From Ryuthela nishihirai (Eukaryota > Arthropoda > Arachnida > Araneae > Heptathelidae): a stretch of 64,000 nt of DNA. Position 1 is the stretch's first letter, and every line of letters starts with the position of its first letter. The notes below the pieces were generated by a model that saw only the letters and a list, made by a program, of their open reading frames with translations, was not told where the DNA came from and did no database searches. The translations under genes were made by a program, and so were the position numbers. Positions 56,801-63,039 of this stretch are shown here, piece by piece. Location of the stretch: positions 50,803,751-50,867,750 of the forward strand of contig JAWZYU010000018.1 in the NCBI GenBank assembly GCA_038380435.1, given 5' to 3'.

Positions 56801-58167
56801 TAGTGATCTGGAAACCTTCGTGTACTGTACACATTTTTATTGTGAAAGGTACACAATATAATTTTATTAAAATTAAATATATTGATGAGAATTCGCTTCG
56901 CCGCAGTTGGACTTTTTGTCCTCTCTACGTTCCCTTTTCTCTATTACAAATTTGATTTATTTGTCATCAGTAGCTCACAATAAAAAGGTAACGGGACTTC
57001 CCCTGCCACGAAAATTTTTCCTGCTGTGAAAGAAACTTAACATTAAGCTACAGCAGAGAACCTTTTATATTTTCAGTGTAGTTGCCGTAATTTCTGTACC
57101 TAATAACGAATTAGATCAAAATTATAAAAATCATTCAAAGCACAGCAAAAAAATGCTACGGCCAGCCAGTAATAAGATCGTTTCAAAAAATGATACAGAG
57201 AATCGTAAAAAAAAAATCCCAAACCTTTTGAAAAACCAAAAAATATTCTCGATAAGCTTCGTACTGTACAATTGATGAAACGTATTTTACTGTACAATTG
57301 ATGAAACGTATTTTACTGTACAATTGATGAAACGTATTTTACTGTATGTATAGTACAGCAGCTGCACTCTTCTTCAAAAACATGAAAAAACTCTGCTACA
57401 GATGATTTGAAGAGGTTTGAAAAGCTTTTCTCGTGAAACTGTACCCATTTTATGTAGGATTTCTAGGAAAACTTCTGCAGTTTGAAATAAAATGCTTTCG
57501 CAAATTTGAAACAAGCTTTTGTCATTAGACCAATGAACGATGTTTTTTTTTAAATGTTTCGAACTATTGCTATTTTGATAAAAAGGAAACTTTAACATAA
57601 AAAAGTCTGTTCGTGAAATATTGAACGATTCATTGGAATAATTTATTCACTTATAGTATTAAACAACAAGCCAGCACAACTTTACAGCTAAACAATAAAC
57701 AAAAAGGGATAAATATTAAAATTGCGAAAAAACGAACGCCCTGATAAAATAGAAAAGGTGAGTTTCGCCATGAGTGGACTCGAACTCACGACTCCCAGTT
57801 ACATGCCGGGTAATCTGAATCATCAGAATACCCAGTATGTAACTATGAGACGTGGAAACTCATCTTTTCAACGAACTTATTTCTTGAATTTCATGTTGAT
57901 TGTATTAATCTTTATCAATTGATTCAATCAATATTTACTATTGATTGATAACTTCTATATATTACACTTTAAGATAAAAAAAAAAACATATCATTGTGGT
58001 CATTAAGTATGGAGAAAAAAAATGCAAGGTTTAAGAACAGAATCAAATGTGATTCTGAACCCTGATTGCAATACATGGATTTCAAGATAATTACCAACTA
58101 GTCGAAATAGCAAAAGAAACTCACCTATGGCTAAAACCAAGAGTAACAGGAACTTGTAGAAAGACAT
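38599..58167 (-). CDS. Gene 2: secreted 12-cysteine protein, 5 exons
   Basis: The spliced CDS on the minus strand runs 58167-58125, 49842-49716, 45775-45630, 42914-42776 and 38842-38599. Introns 2-4 start GTAAGT and intron 1 starts GTGAGT; phases are 1, 2, 1, 2. The 232-residue product begins with a signal peptide ([15 protein letters not shown]; cleavage likely between residues 15 and 20). Cysteines lie at 24, 32, 56, 65, 73, 97, 113, 151, 152, 169, 193 and 203, each matching one in gene 1. There is no transmembrane segment or repeat. The protein ends SIFGN, close to TVFGNL in gene 1. No stop or frameshift is seen. Its function is unknown; the paralogue in opposite orientation suggests a local inverted duplication. 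Confidence 0.85.
39495..39870 (-). mobile_element. SINE-B, old degenerate copy
   Basis: The order on the plus strand is the reverse of SINE-B: TTTTACCCCTGAGCAGCATT near 39515, ATCCAGCGTATTCTTTAACG near 39657, and a tRNA-like end GACTCGAACTGCAGATTACG near 39821. It is substantially diverged. It lies in intron 4 of gene 2. Confidence 0.65.
39963..40237. mobile_element. Two SINE-A copies in inverted orientation
   Basis: The left half (39965-40112) is a plus-strand head and body starting CCGAGTGGTTAGCGCGCTTG. The right half (40113-40237) is a minus-strand copy ending CCACTCGGCCAAGGGAC. The tails meet near 40112, forming a large imperfect palindrome with tRNA heads at both outer ends. Both lack the GCAAGCAGCTGCTTGAGG part. 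Confidence 0.75.
40601..40728 (-). mobile_element. SINE-A, 5'-truncated copy
   Basis: Body and tail only: AAATACCCCCTCAAGCAGCT at the left, ending at the CATGCA junction before the tRNA head. This truncation fits incomplete reverse transcription. Confidence 0.8.
40790..40890 (+). mobile_element. SINE-C partial copy
   Basis: CTCAAGATAATTTTCCTTTT followed by AATTGATA and AAGAGTGCGCAT resembles the 3' half of the 41416-41492 copy. The tRNA-like head is not recognisable. Confidence 0.45.
41287..41492. mobile_element. SINE-C inverted pair
   Basis: Arms 41287-41363 and 41416-41492 are near-perfect inverted repeats of about 77 bp separated by about 52 bp. The right half carries TGGTCAGAGCACCTGACATG and GGGTTCGTATCCC (B box), followed by CTCAAGATAATTTTTCCTCT. 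The left half carries the reverse of the B-box end and body. It lies in intron 4 of gene 2. Confidence 0.75.
41655..41795 (+). mobile_element. SINE-C copy
   Basis: ACGGTCAGAACACCTGACAT, then GGTTCGTATCC and TTCAAGACAATTTTTCCTCT, then GATGGTAAATTAAGAGTGAA. It has the same order as 41380-41492. Confidence 0.65.
42776..42914 (-). CDS. Gene 2 exon 4
   Basis: 139 nt covering residues 106-152, with cysteines 113 and 151 and part of 152. It contains [11 protein letters not shown]. It is one codon longer than gene 1 exon 4, offsetting the one codon fewer in exon 2, so the CC pair is at the same residue number in both proteins. Confidence 0.85.
43080..43200 (+). mobile_element. SINE-C-like 3' fragment
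   Basis: CTCAAGACAGTTTTTCCTCT, then CACCCATCTTCTCCTCTTAC, then GTGGATAAATATCCATTGAA and GATGAGCTG. The same series follows the tRNA-like head in the copy at 43405-43570. Confidence 0.55.
43405..43570 (+). mobile_element. SINE-C, best-preserved copy
   Basis: The head has TAGCTCAGTGGTCAGAGC (A-box region, 43411-43428) and GGTTCAGATCC (B box, 43454-43464) at normal tRNA spacing. The body follows with CACGACAATTTTTCATCTAC and GTGGATAAATATTCATTATC. This is a third tRNA-derived family, distinct from SINE-A and SINE-B. Confidence 0.7.
43703..43835. repeat. Tandem AT-rich repeat (AACATAATGAACTAAA type)
   Basis: The motif GAACATAATGAACTAAA recurs at about 43709, 43743 and 43787, with ATGAATATAATTAAA between copies. 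An incomplete copy ends near 43833. It is a local microsatellite-like expansion in intron 3 of gene 2. Confidence 0.6.
44150..44390 (+). mobile_element. RTE-like LINE copy E, 3' end only
   Basis: The last 240 bp of the LINE. The frame carries [20 protein letters not shown], then [20 protein letters not shown], ending GLVGPP, followed by a GATGATGATGATGA tail. It is a typical severe 5' truncation. The sequence is very close to copy D. Confidence 0.9.
44656..45047 (+). mobile_element. mariner fragment bounded by inverted repeats
   Basis: Inverted repeats of about 37 bp (44656-44692 and 45011-45047, sharing CGAATTGTCGCTATTGA) bracket part of a mariner-type transposase gene. Frames 44734-44922 and 44766-44984 overlap with a shift between them. 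They carry [20 protein letters not shown] and [18 protein letters not shown], where HDNARPH holds the second catalytic aspartate. The N-terminal half and C-terminus are missing. Confidence 0.7.
45630..45775 (-). CDS. Gene 2 exon 3
   Basis: 146 nt covering residues 57-106, with cysteines 65, 73 and 97. The segment [20 protein letters not shown] parallels MSPLQKELIGLFSQGSESPA in gene 1. The donor GTAAGT lies at 45629-45624 and the acceptor TTGCAG just above 45775. Confidence 0.85.
46067..46228. mobile_element. Palindromic MITE (CAGTCGCTCAAA family), copy 1
   Basis: It starts TACAGTCGCTCAAA and ends TTTTTGAGCGACTATA. Central near-palindrome: CCTTCGTGTACGTACACGAA. The left arm lacks about 55 bp present in the copy at 59322. 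The TA flanks and terminus style suggest a Tc1/mariner-type donor. Intron 2 of gene 2. Confidence 0.8.
46621..46985 (+). mobile_element. Degenerate SINE-A with expanded tail
   Basis: The head GTTGGCCGAGTGGTTAGCGC begins at 46625. The body is diverged but keeps CTGTGGCAATCAGATACTTG. Three tandem units follow, each starting CAGAT(A/G)CTTGAGAAG at about 46793, 46855 and 46923 and running through TATTTAATGAATCGGTAA. The SINE tail has been tandemly amplified. Confidence 0.65.
46971..47017. repeat. Perfect 21-bp inverted repeat
   Basis: ATTTTCTTGATTGCTTAAAA(A) at 46971-46991 is repeated inverted at 46997-47017 across a 5-base spacer. No T-run or element context explains it except that it ends the tandem units above. 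Confidence 0.8.
47563..48786 (-). mobile_element. Tc1-like DNA transposon with both ends
   Basis: 1,224 bp flanked by TA. The terminal inverted repeats read TACACCGAAGAGCCAAACCA at 47563 and, inward from 48786, TACATGAAAGAGCCAAAGCT, both continuing TTATGACCA. The interior holds a minus-strand transposase gene with frame breaks. It lies in intron 2 of gene 2. Confidence 0.88.
47740..48636 (-). pseudogene. Tc1-like transposase, frameshifted
   Basis: The first frame (48636-48256) starts [20 protein letters not shown] and contains the paired helix-turn-helix region, ending [19 protein letters not shown]. After a shift, 48204-47974 carries [17 protein letters not shown], with the first catalytic Asp in SDES, then [17 protein letters not shown]. 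Further frames toward 47760 carry [15 protein letters not shown] with the last catalytic Glu. The middle Asp region near 47900 is disturbed. Confidence 0.85.
49319..49548 (+). repeat. Dispersed repeat R, copy 2
   Basis: It runs from a G-rich block (GGGAAGGGACGGATTG) through TTAAAATATTCCTCAGGATA and TTTTTAGTGTCGGACATATA to GAGATTTCG. The same order occurs at 60893-61090. The right part alone is at 23477-23585. No coding or termini are identified. Confidence 0.6.
49716..49842 (-). CDS. Gene 2 exon 2
   Basis: 127 nt covering residues 15-57, with cysteines 24, 32 and 56. [19 protein letters not shown] aligns with gene 1 without gaps. The donor GTAAGTG is at 49715-49709 and the acceptor TTTACAG at 49849-49843. 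Confidence 0.85.
50104..50250 (+). mobile_element. SINE-A, 5'-truncated copy
   Basis: It starts at ACCGGGTAAGGCATGG, the end of the tRNA-like head, and runs through GCAAGCAGCTGCTTGAGGGG to a TATTTATTTATT tail. Intron 1 of gene 2. Confidence 0.85.
50841..51194 (-). mobile_element. SINE-B, full copy with internal deletion
   Basis: The tRNA-like head is at the right end (CTACCGACTGAGCCACCCCC on plus). The exact 14-bp duplication GTAAAATGATCTAA lies at 50827-50840 and 51195-51208. Compared with 37437-37826 it lacks roughly 40 bp between the head and the GACGTTAAGCC segment. The long duplication points to LINE-mediated insertion. Confidence 0.92.
51209..51820. other. Intron 1 of gene 2, no feature seen
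   Basis: AT-rich intron sequence without coding motifs, element ends or visible repeats. Confidence 0.35.
51820..52075 (+). repeat. Long direct repeat pair, left copy
   Basis: CATAGAATGATCCTACTGTA, AAAACAAAGG-AAAAATAGAGG and CGCATATAAGAAATTTTCGG, followed by CAACATTTATATTCATTAAC, recur in order at 52917-53150. The copies are about 1.09 kb apart with modest divergence and indels. They may be a segmental duplication or two copies of one repeat. Confidence 0.65.
52917..53150 (+). repeat. Long direct repeat pair, right copy
   Basis: Partner of 51820-52075. It begins TTTTACATAGAATGATCCTA and ends TTCCCTATATAATTATTTTC. About 30 bp of the left copy is missing and a duplicated TGCTGATGATTAA is present near 53020. 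Confidence 0.65.
53636..53880 (-). mobile_element. SINE-B, degenerate copy
   Basis: GGGTTGTTTACCTAAGAGCG at the left and GACGTGCACAGGGTGTGGTT near 53802 follow the SINE-B order on the minus strand. The tRNA-like head is not recognisable. Intron 1 of gene 2. Confidence 0.65.
53881..55740. other. Intron 1 of gene 2, unannotated part
   Basis: AT-rich with (TA)n runs near 54780-54830 and 54900-54920. No coding motif, tRNA-like box or element end is supported. Confidence 0.4.
55742..56413. repeat. Large inverted repeat, arms about 190 bp
   Basis: The left arm runs from GGCATCATTTCTTGAGGACT (55745) through GAAGAGGTCGATAGCACAGA and TTTAATATCACTTTGACTTG to about 55935. The right arm carries the reverse order from about 56225 to 56413. 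The arms differ by scattered substitutions. The spacer is about 290 bp. No TA or long target duplication is evident at the outer ends. Confidence 0.75.
56719..56832 (+). mobile_element. Palindromic MITE, half copy
   Basis: TACAGTCTCTCAAAAAAATA, then GATTGATTACAGAATTCAGA, then GAAATTAGTGATCTGG and CCTTCGTGTACTGTACA. It matches the left half of 59322-59539 and stops just past the centre. The right arm is missing. Confidence 0.75.
57262..57347. repeat. 26-bp tandem repeat, just over 3 units
   Basis: The unit TACTGTACAATTGATGAAAC followed by GTATTT starts at 57262, 57288 and 57314, with a partial unit from 57340. The units look identical, so the expansion is recent. Confidence 0.85.
57766..57850 (-). 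mobile_element. Possible tRNA-derived fragment
   Basis: On the plus strand CATGAGTGGACTCGAACTCACGA reads, reversed, as a tRNA T-arm (GTGAGTTCGAGTCC). CAGTTACATGCCGGGTAATC follows. It resembles 14840-14890. The rest of a tRNA cannot be folded convincingly. Confidence 0.4.
58125..58167 (-). CDS. Gene 2 exon 1 (signal peptide)
   Basis: 43 nt encoding [14 protein letters not shown] plus one base, donor GTGAGT. Length and phase match gene 1 exon 1. The upstream context AGAAATG has a purine at -3. Confidence 0.83.
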
Positions 58168-58257
58168 TTCTGCAGAGAGATGAAAAGTAAGCAGGAATAC
58201 TATGACCAGAGCGATAAAGCAGTCACAAAACTGTACAACTCCTGCATTATAGTCTGC

Positions 58258-58264
58258 TTATATG
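58258..58264 (-). promoter_or_regulatory. TATA-like box of gene 2
   Basis: CATATAA on the minus strand lies about 97 bp upstream of the start codon, comparable to 84 bp in gene 1. The surrounding CATATAAGCAGAC resembles TATATAAGTAGGC in gene 1. Confidence 0.6.
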
Positions 58265-58277
58265 TAGCTTAAACTCC

Positions 58278-58330
58278 TGACGTCACAACTGGCGATCTGG
58301 CGATCACGGTGCGTCACAGTGGTGACCTCA
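58278..58330 (-). promoter_or_regulatory. TGACGTCA and GGTCAC..TGACG elements of gene 2
   Basis: The palindrome TGACGTCA at 58278-58285 lies 14 bp upstream of the TATA-like box. Further up, the minus strand reads GAGGTCACCACTGTGACGC (58330-58312 approximately). This resembles the GGTCAC-to-TGACG arrangement in the gene 1 promoter at 6437-6453. Confidence 0.5.
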
Positions 58331-59321
58331 GAGGGCTCTGATTCGCAGATCCGAAAATAGCCCTTGGTCTTCCCTTCATTTTGGGTCCCTTATTTCTTCA
58401 GGCTCCGCCCACACTGCTAGTTGCACTTCACGGATACTTCGGGATCAAAATTAGCAGAGTGACCAAATCTCTTTAAAGAAAACATGTTCACCCTTTTTTT
58501 TTACGCTCCTCTCAATTTTTTATTTTTTTAAATAAGAAATGCTCACTTTTGTTCTCTTAACTGCTAAATACAAAACATTCACTTCTAAAAATTTTCACGA
58601 TATAAAAATTTAGTAGTACTTTAGGAAAATTTTAAAAATATCAAAGAAAATTCATAATTAATAATTAACAACCCTAAAGACTAAAAATGGCATCGAAATT
58701 GTAAAGTTAAAATGACATTTATTTCCCATATGGCATAAGGTCAAAAAGTTTGAAATAGATCCAAATATTGAATTTCATCAGGAAATCATATAAATCAAGT
58801 TTCAGATCAATTACTAAAATGCAAAATAGGTGAATATTTGATTGTATCCTTGTAGGAATCCAACAACCACTTTAATTGATCTTAGTAGATCATTGGGTCT
58901 GCAACTTATGTTTGTTGGTGATCCGCCGTCATGATATTGCTTTAATATTAATCAAAAATTATTAACTTAAAATATATTTTCTAATAATAAAATAAATATT
59001 TTAAAATTAACTGCTCAAATATTTGTTGGAGTAATTAATAAAAACCAGGACCTCTTTTTTTAGTCTATGTTTAAGCCATTTATGCAATAAATATTTTAGC
59101 AAATGAATTTTTATTGAATATGTTTACGAAATTCCTATTTTCTACTTAACCGAAATCTGCAAAATATCTGCCACATTCATGAACTCTAAACCCGTCCATC
59201 AGCAGCAACATCATTGCAAAATAGTGCAATTATTAAAACTGTTTGAACTTCGAAAATTGAAACGATTTGAAAGACCCATCCCTCGATTTACACCGTAGAT
59301 AGGTTCCGAGAAATCACCATG
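58331..59321. other. Upstream region of gene 2, no feature seen
   Basis: About 1 kb of sequence, AT-rich beyond a short less AT-rich stretch near 58380-58440. It may hold distal control sequence for gene 2, but I see no recognisable element. Confidence 0.35.
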
Positions 59322-59539
59322 TACAGTCGCTCAAAAAAGTATCCGAACGCCATGGTTGACTACAACATTCAAATAAAATATCTGGCAACGATTTTTTCAG
59401 AAATTAGTGATCTGGCATCCTTCGTGTACTGCACACGAAGGATGCCAGATCATTAAATTCTGAAAAAATCGTTGCCAGATATTTTTTCTGAATTTTTTTA
59501 ATCAACCATAGCGTTCGGATACTTTTTTGAGCGACTGTA
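59322..59539. mobile_element. Palindromic MITE, complete copy
   Basis: 218 bp between TA dinucleotides. The ends TACAGTCGCTCAAAAAAGTA and the exact inverse are followed by TCCGAACGC on both sides. The two arms mirror each other along nearly the whole length around a centre CGTGTACTGCACACG. There is no coding capacity. Similar termini are usual for Tc1-like elements. Confidence 0.88.
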
Positions 59540-59926
59540 CATCGAAACCAACAACTTGTGGAAAAAGGGGGATGGGTCCAAAATAAAATATCTGTTTTAA
59601 ATAAAACATACATTTAAAAATTTATTTATATATATTTATGCCAGAACTCAGTTCAACAGCAATAATAAGCATTAGTGTTATATTATTTTGTACTTTATTT
59701 GCATTAATTCTGATGTTTAGATTGATTACTCATACATTTATTTTGATCATGAAAAGTACACGTCGTTAATATAGGCGTACACAATTGAATTTGAAGACGG
59801 AATTTGAAAGAAGGATATTTATGAACTAAATATAAATTGGAAATTACACATTTGTACCTAGTGCTTATTCTGTAAAATTAATATTTATATAATATTTTAA
59901 GAAGCAGTGTATATACTTACGAATCA

Positions 59927-60292
59927 AGTCCCAGCTGGGTCAGCGTTGAGATTTACCTACGCCAAACTCACCGTCCTGCCCGCGGTCAGTAGGGGAAACC
60001 GATGGTACACGTCGGAAGATCTTATTTCCCCGTAATTTTTCAGGGCGTTGGAAAGGCCGCCGTCAGTCGGATGGTACGTTAAGTCTTGGCTCCGTGTACG
60101 GGAGAGCCATACCCTGTGCACGTTAAAAAACACGCTGGATGGCCTTGACGGGAGATTACCATCTGTCTCCCAATAGCCGTTCCAGTGGGTCCCCTCCCCC
60201 AACCTTCTCTGAGCCTTCGGAGTCCTTGTGATCTGGCCATTTAGCCCATGGTATGCAAAAAAGTGCCGCTCAGAGGTAAAACAACCCAACAA
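59927..60292 (+). mobile_element. SINE-B copy, 5'-truncated
   Basis: It starts inside the tRNA-like B box (AAGTCCCAGCTGGGTCAGCG) and runs to AAAACAACCCAACAAACCAA. ACTTACGAATCA at 59915-59926 and ACTTACGGATCA at the right may be the target duplication. A block of about 40 bp near 60003-60048 is an insertion relative to other copies. Its 3' part is duplicated in tandem (next entry). Confidence 0.85.
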
Positions 60293-60519
60293 ACCAAACA
60301 AACTTACGGATCAGCTGTGCACGTTAAAAAACACGCTGGATGGCCTTGACGGGAGATTACCATCTGTCTCCCAATAGCCGTTCCAGTGGGTCCCCTCCCC
60401 CAACCTTCTCTGAGCCTTCGGGGTCCTTGTGATCTGGCCATTTAGCCCATGGTATGCAAAAAAGTGCCGCTCAGAGGTAAAACAACCCAACAAACCAAAC
60501 AAACTTACGGATCAGCTGT
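60116..60519 (+). repeat. 201-bp tandem duplication of SINE-B 3' half
   Basis: The unit starting GTGCACGTTAAAAAACACGC occurs at 60116 and 60317. It includes the SINE end, the flank CAAACAAACTTACGGATCAG and CTGT. I see essentially one difference (GGAGTCC versus GGGGTCC), so the duplication is recent and happened after insertion. Confidence 0.9.
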
Positions 60520-60651
60520 ATTCAACCTATATAATAGTTTACAAAGGGAAACTTGCTAAAAATTAGAAAAAGCACGGTTTTTACTAGTCTCAAAAAGTCA
60601 GTCTAGAAGAGTCAGATCTCGCCTTCGTTTCATTAAGATGTTGCGAGACAG

Positions 60652-60706
60652 ATTTATATTCTTTCGCTAAAATGAAAAAGTACCATTTTAGCGAAAGAAT
60701 ATAAAT
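60652..60706. repeat. Perfect 23-bp inverted repeat
   Basis: ATTTATATTCTTTCGCTAAA(ATG) at 60652-60674 is matched inverted at 60684-60706 over a 9-base loop. No transposon context is recognised. Confidence 0.85.
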
Positions 60707-60892
60707 ATAACTTGTTACAGATGACGATTTTATTAATACAGGAATTTACTATTATCTGTTCATTCTTAAATATAAATGATATTAATTAATACCACTTAGT
60801 GGCTTTTTGGTTTGGGATGGCAGTCTAATAAAATCCCTTAACGCTATGCCACTGCTACTTCATAACAGTCACATATTCAAGATTAGAGTCGG

Positions 60893-61090
60893 AGGGAAGG
60901 GGGGGGGGGCAAAATTAGACTTTACTAAAATATTCCACTGGACAGGAAAGGATAAAGTGATAGTCTACATGGAATAAAATGTTATTGTTTTTTAAATCTA
61001 TTTTTAGTGTCGGAAATATACTATGGGACTAAAATTTACACAATGTTTTGGGTTTCAAAGCAAATAGACAAGTTTCAGATTTAGTATTAA
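60893..61090 (+). repeat. Dispersed repeat R, copy 3
   Basis: A G-rich block (GGGAAGGGGGGGG) is followed by ACTAAAATATTCCACTGGAC, TTTTTAGTGTCGGAAATATA and CAAATAGACAAGTTTCAG. The order is the same as 49319-49548. Confidence 0.6.
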
Positions 61091-61092
61091 AA

Positions 61093-61284
61093 AAAATCCC
61101 CCTGAAGCAGCTGCTTGCCACAATGGTCTGACAAGAGCCTATGAGTTAAATACCTCATAGTAGTAATTCAGTGAAGATGGCTGGACCTCAGCTGAAAAGC
61201 AACACAAACATCCATGCCTTATCCGAGGCTCGAACCCAAGTCCCTTTGATCAGTAGCCAAGCATACTAACCACTACAACCACAC
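61093..61284 (-). mobile_element. SINE-A copy, diverged
   Basis: AAATCCCCCTGAAGCAGCTG at the left and CTAACCACTACAACCACAC at the right. The tRNA-like B box appears as GGCTCGAACCCAAG on plus. More diverged than the other SINE-A copies. Confidence 0.75.
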
Positions 61285-61299
61285 TTTAACGTGGCTCAC

Positions 61300-61421
61300 G
61301 TTCGGTGCGCGTTCGAGCCGTGGCTCGGTGCACGTTCAGCCGTGGCTCCGTGTGCTCTCCCGCACACGGAGCCACGGCTGAACGTCCCATCCGACGAACG
61401 GCGGCCTTTCCAAGCCCATCG
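61300..61421 (-). mobile_element. SINE-B fragment with hairpin
   Basis: The right part, GAACGTCCCATCCGACGAAC then GGCGGCCTTTCCAAGCCCAT, is SINE-B on the minus strand. The left part has repeated GTTC-AGCCGTGGCTC segments. A perfect 23-bp inverted repeat (61332-61354 / 61363-61385) with an 8-base loop lies inside it. Confidence 0.7.
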
Positions 61422-61710
61422 GAAAATTGCAAGGAATCATCCTATTCTAAGTTTTTAATGAAACTCAAAAGTGAAAAAATGTGTTATCAAATGATAAATG
61501 TATTAATTTTCAGGAAATCATGGGTAGAGTTCTGTGTGGATAATAGTTCTATCCGCATACCTTTATCAGCGCCGCGTACATTGGCTACTTAATAAATGTC
61601 GAGGTTTCGCTGAATGATTTGGGTCCGACGTATATTGCATGCAAGTAGAAGAAATCGCTCTAATGGTTCATTAATGATTGATAATTAACTGAAATAATAA
61701 TAATAATAAT

Positions 61711-61812
61711 AATAAATACCTCCTCAAGCAGCTGCTTGCCACAGAGGTCGGACAGGATCCTGTCAGTTAGATAAGTAGCAAAGCGCGCTAATCATTCGGC
61801 CAAAAGTTTTCG
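61711..61812 (-). mobile_element. SINE-A with internal deletion
   Basis: CTCCTCAAGCAGCTGCTTGC at the left joins directly to a tRNA-head segment, GTAGCAAAGCGCGCTAATCA, at the right. The middle of the body is missing. An (AAT)n run precedes it at 61694-61717. Confidence 0.75.
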
Positions 61813-62540
61813 GCCACACGGCCAAAAAATTTTTTTTATAGATTTTCAGAGATGTATATCTTAAAAAAATTAGAAAAAAATTTACCTAAATGCAATTTTA
61901 CAAATTGTTTTGAGCTAATTTTGCTGTTTTAAAGTAGTTATCGGCGATTATGGAAAGACATTGCATTTTATTTTCCCGTAATTCCCCTCTGCATTTCACC
62001 ACGAAACTTTGTGATCTCCACGACTAAAATTTTTACAGATTTCATTCCAGTATTTCTTTTAACTTAAATTGTTCTTTGTCAACAGAGATCCCTTCTTTCA
62101 CATCGGATGCGTTTTTTGATTTTGTCTCTTTATTCCAGTGCATTTTTCCCCCTTTTAAAGTGAATATCATCACTGAATTTTCAAATAAGGTTTTCATTTC
62201 CATTATTTCAAGTAGTTTTTTCTCATTTATATGAGCCATCAATAATGCAATAATGTTTGCCCCTATTATTCTCATCACATTGGCTATTTTTTTCAGCGTC
62301 AATGAATATTTTACCTTCTGTTTTATCCGCTATGATTAATCTTTCATAGGCCGAGAGCTTTCACATGCGGCTATCCACAGATAAACAGCAGATATCAGCA
62401 GCTGCTCAGGGATCCAGTCATGAGCTCGTATTCCACGATTCAAGCCATTTTTACTCTACAACCACGACTGTTCACAGTGATTTTTGATTCTCCTGTGATT
62501 ATTTTATATTAAATATGAATCTTCCGATGAAAAGGGGACA
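61813..62540. other. Right flank, no supported gene
   Basis: AT-rich. A minus-strand frame at 62302-62042 (86 codons) is Lys-rich with no motif, no splice context and no homologue I recognise. I do not call it a gene. Confidence 0.4.
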
Positions 62541-62900
62541 GGTGTAGCTCTGTCCACAGCGCACAAGTCTTGGGATCTGCAGATCCCAGGATCGAGTCCC
62601 ATCAGCGCCAGCGTTAAAATTTATGTCCGCAAAATTCCCCTCGGTCTCTTGGGGACACCGATGGACTTGGAAAGGTCGCCGTCCGTCGGATGGAAAGCAA
62701 AACCGTTGCCACGTGTACGGAAAACCATACCCTGTGCACGTTAAAGAGTACGCTGGATGGCCATGACGGGAGGCTACTATATTTCTCTTAACAGCTCTCC
62801 TCTCCCCGCAACCTTCTCTGAACTTTTACGATCCTTGTGACCTGGTTATTTAGCCCATTGTGTGCAAAACAAAGTGCCGCTCAGAGATTAAACAACTCAA
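62541..62900 (+). mobile_element. SINE-B, old full-length copy
   Basis: The head GGTGTAGCTCTGTCCACAGC and B-box region GGATCGAGTCCCAT are followed by GGGGACACCGATGGACTTGG, CCTGTGCACGTTAAAGAGTA and AAGTGCCGCTCAGAGATTAA. Divergence is higher than in 37437-37826. Confidence 0.8.
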
Positions 62901-63039
62901 AACATGGTGGTTATGCTACTAACACCTGAAACTGATTAAATGGTAAGAAATTGAAAGACCGAGAACTTTTTATCTAGTTTTCCAAAAAAAAAACAAGAAA
63001 TAATGTTTTTATTTTCTGTAGTCACCCGAATTTTTTGCT

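Noticed and set aside
57262..57347. Regular short repeats resembling a CRISPR array
   Set aside because: Units abut with no spacers, and the context is a eukaryotic intron.
6638..58167. Assigning the two paralogues to a named toxin, silk or hemolymph family
   Set aside because: A signal peptide and many cysteines fit several secreted families. I could not match the spacing to a family with confidence, so no function is claimed.
62042..62302. 86-codon minus-strand frame, Lys-rich
   Set aside because: No recognisable motif, no signal peptide, no splice partner, and base composition like the flanks. Not enough to call a gene.
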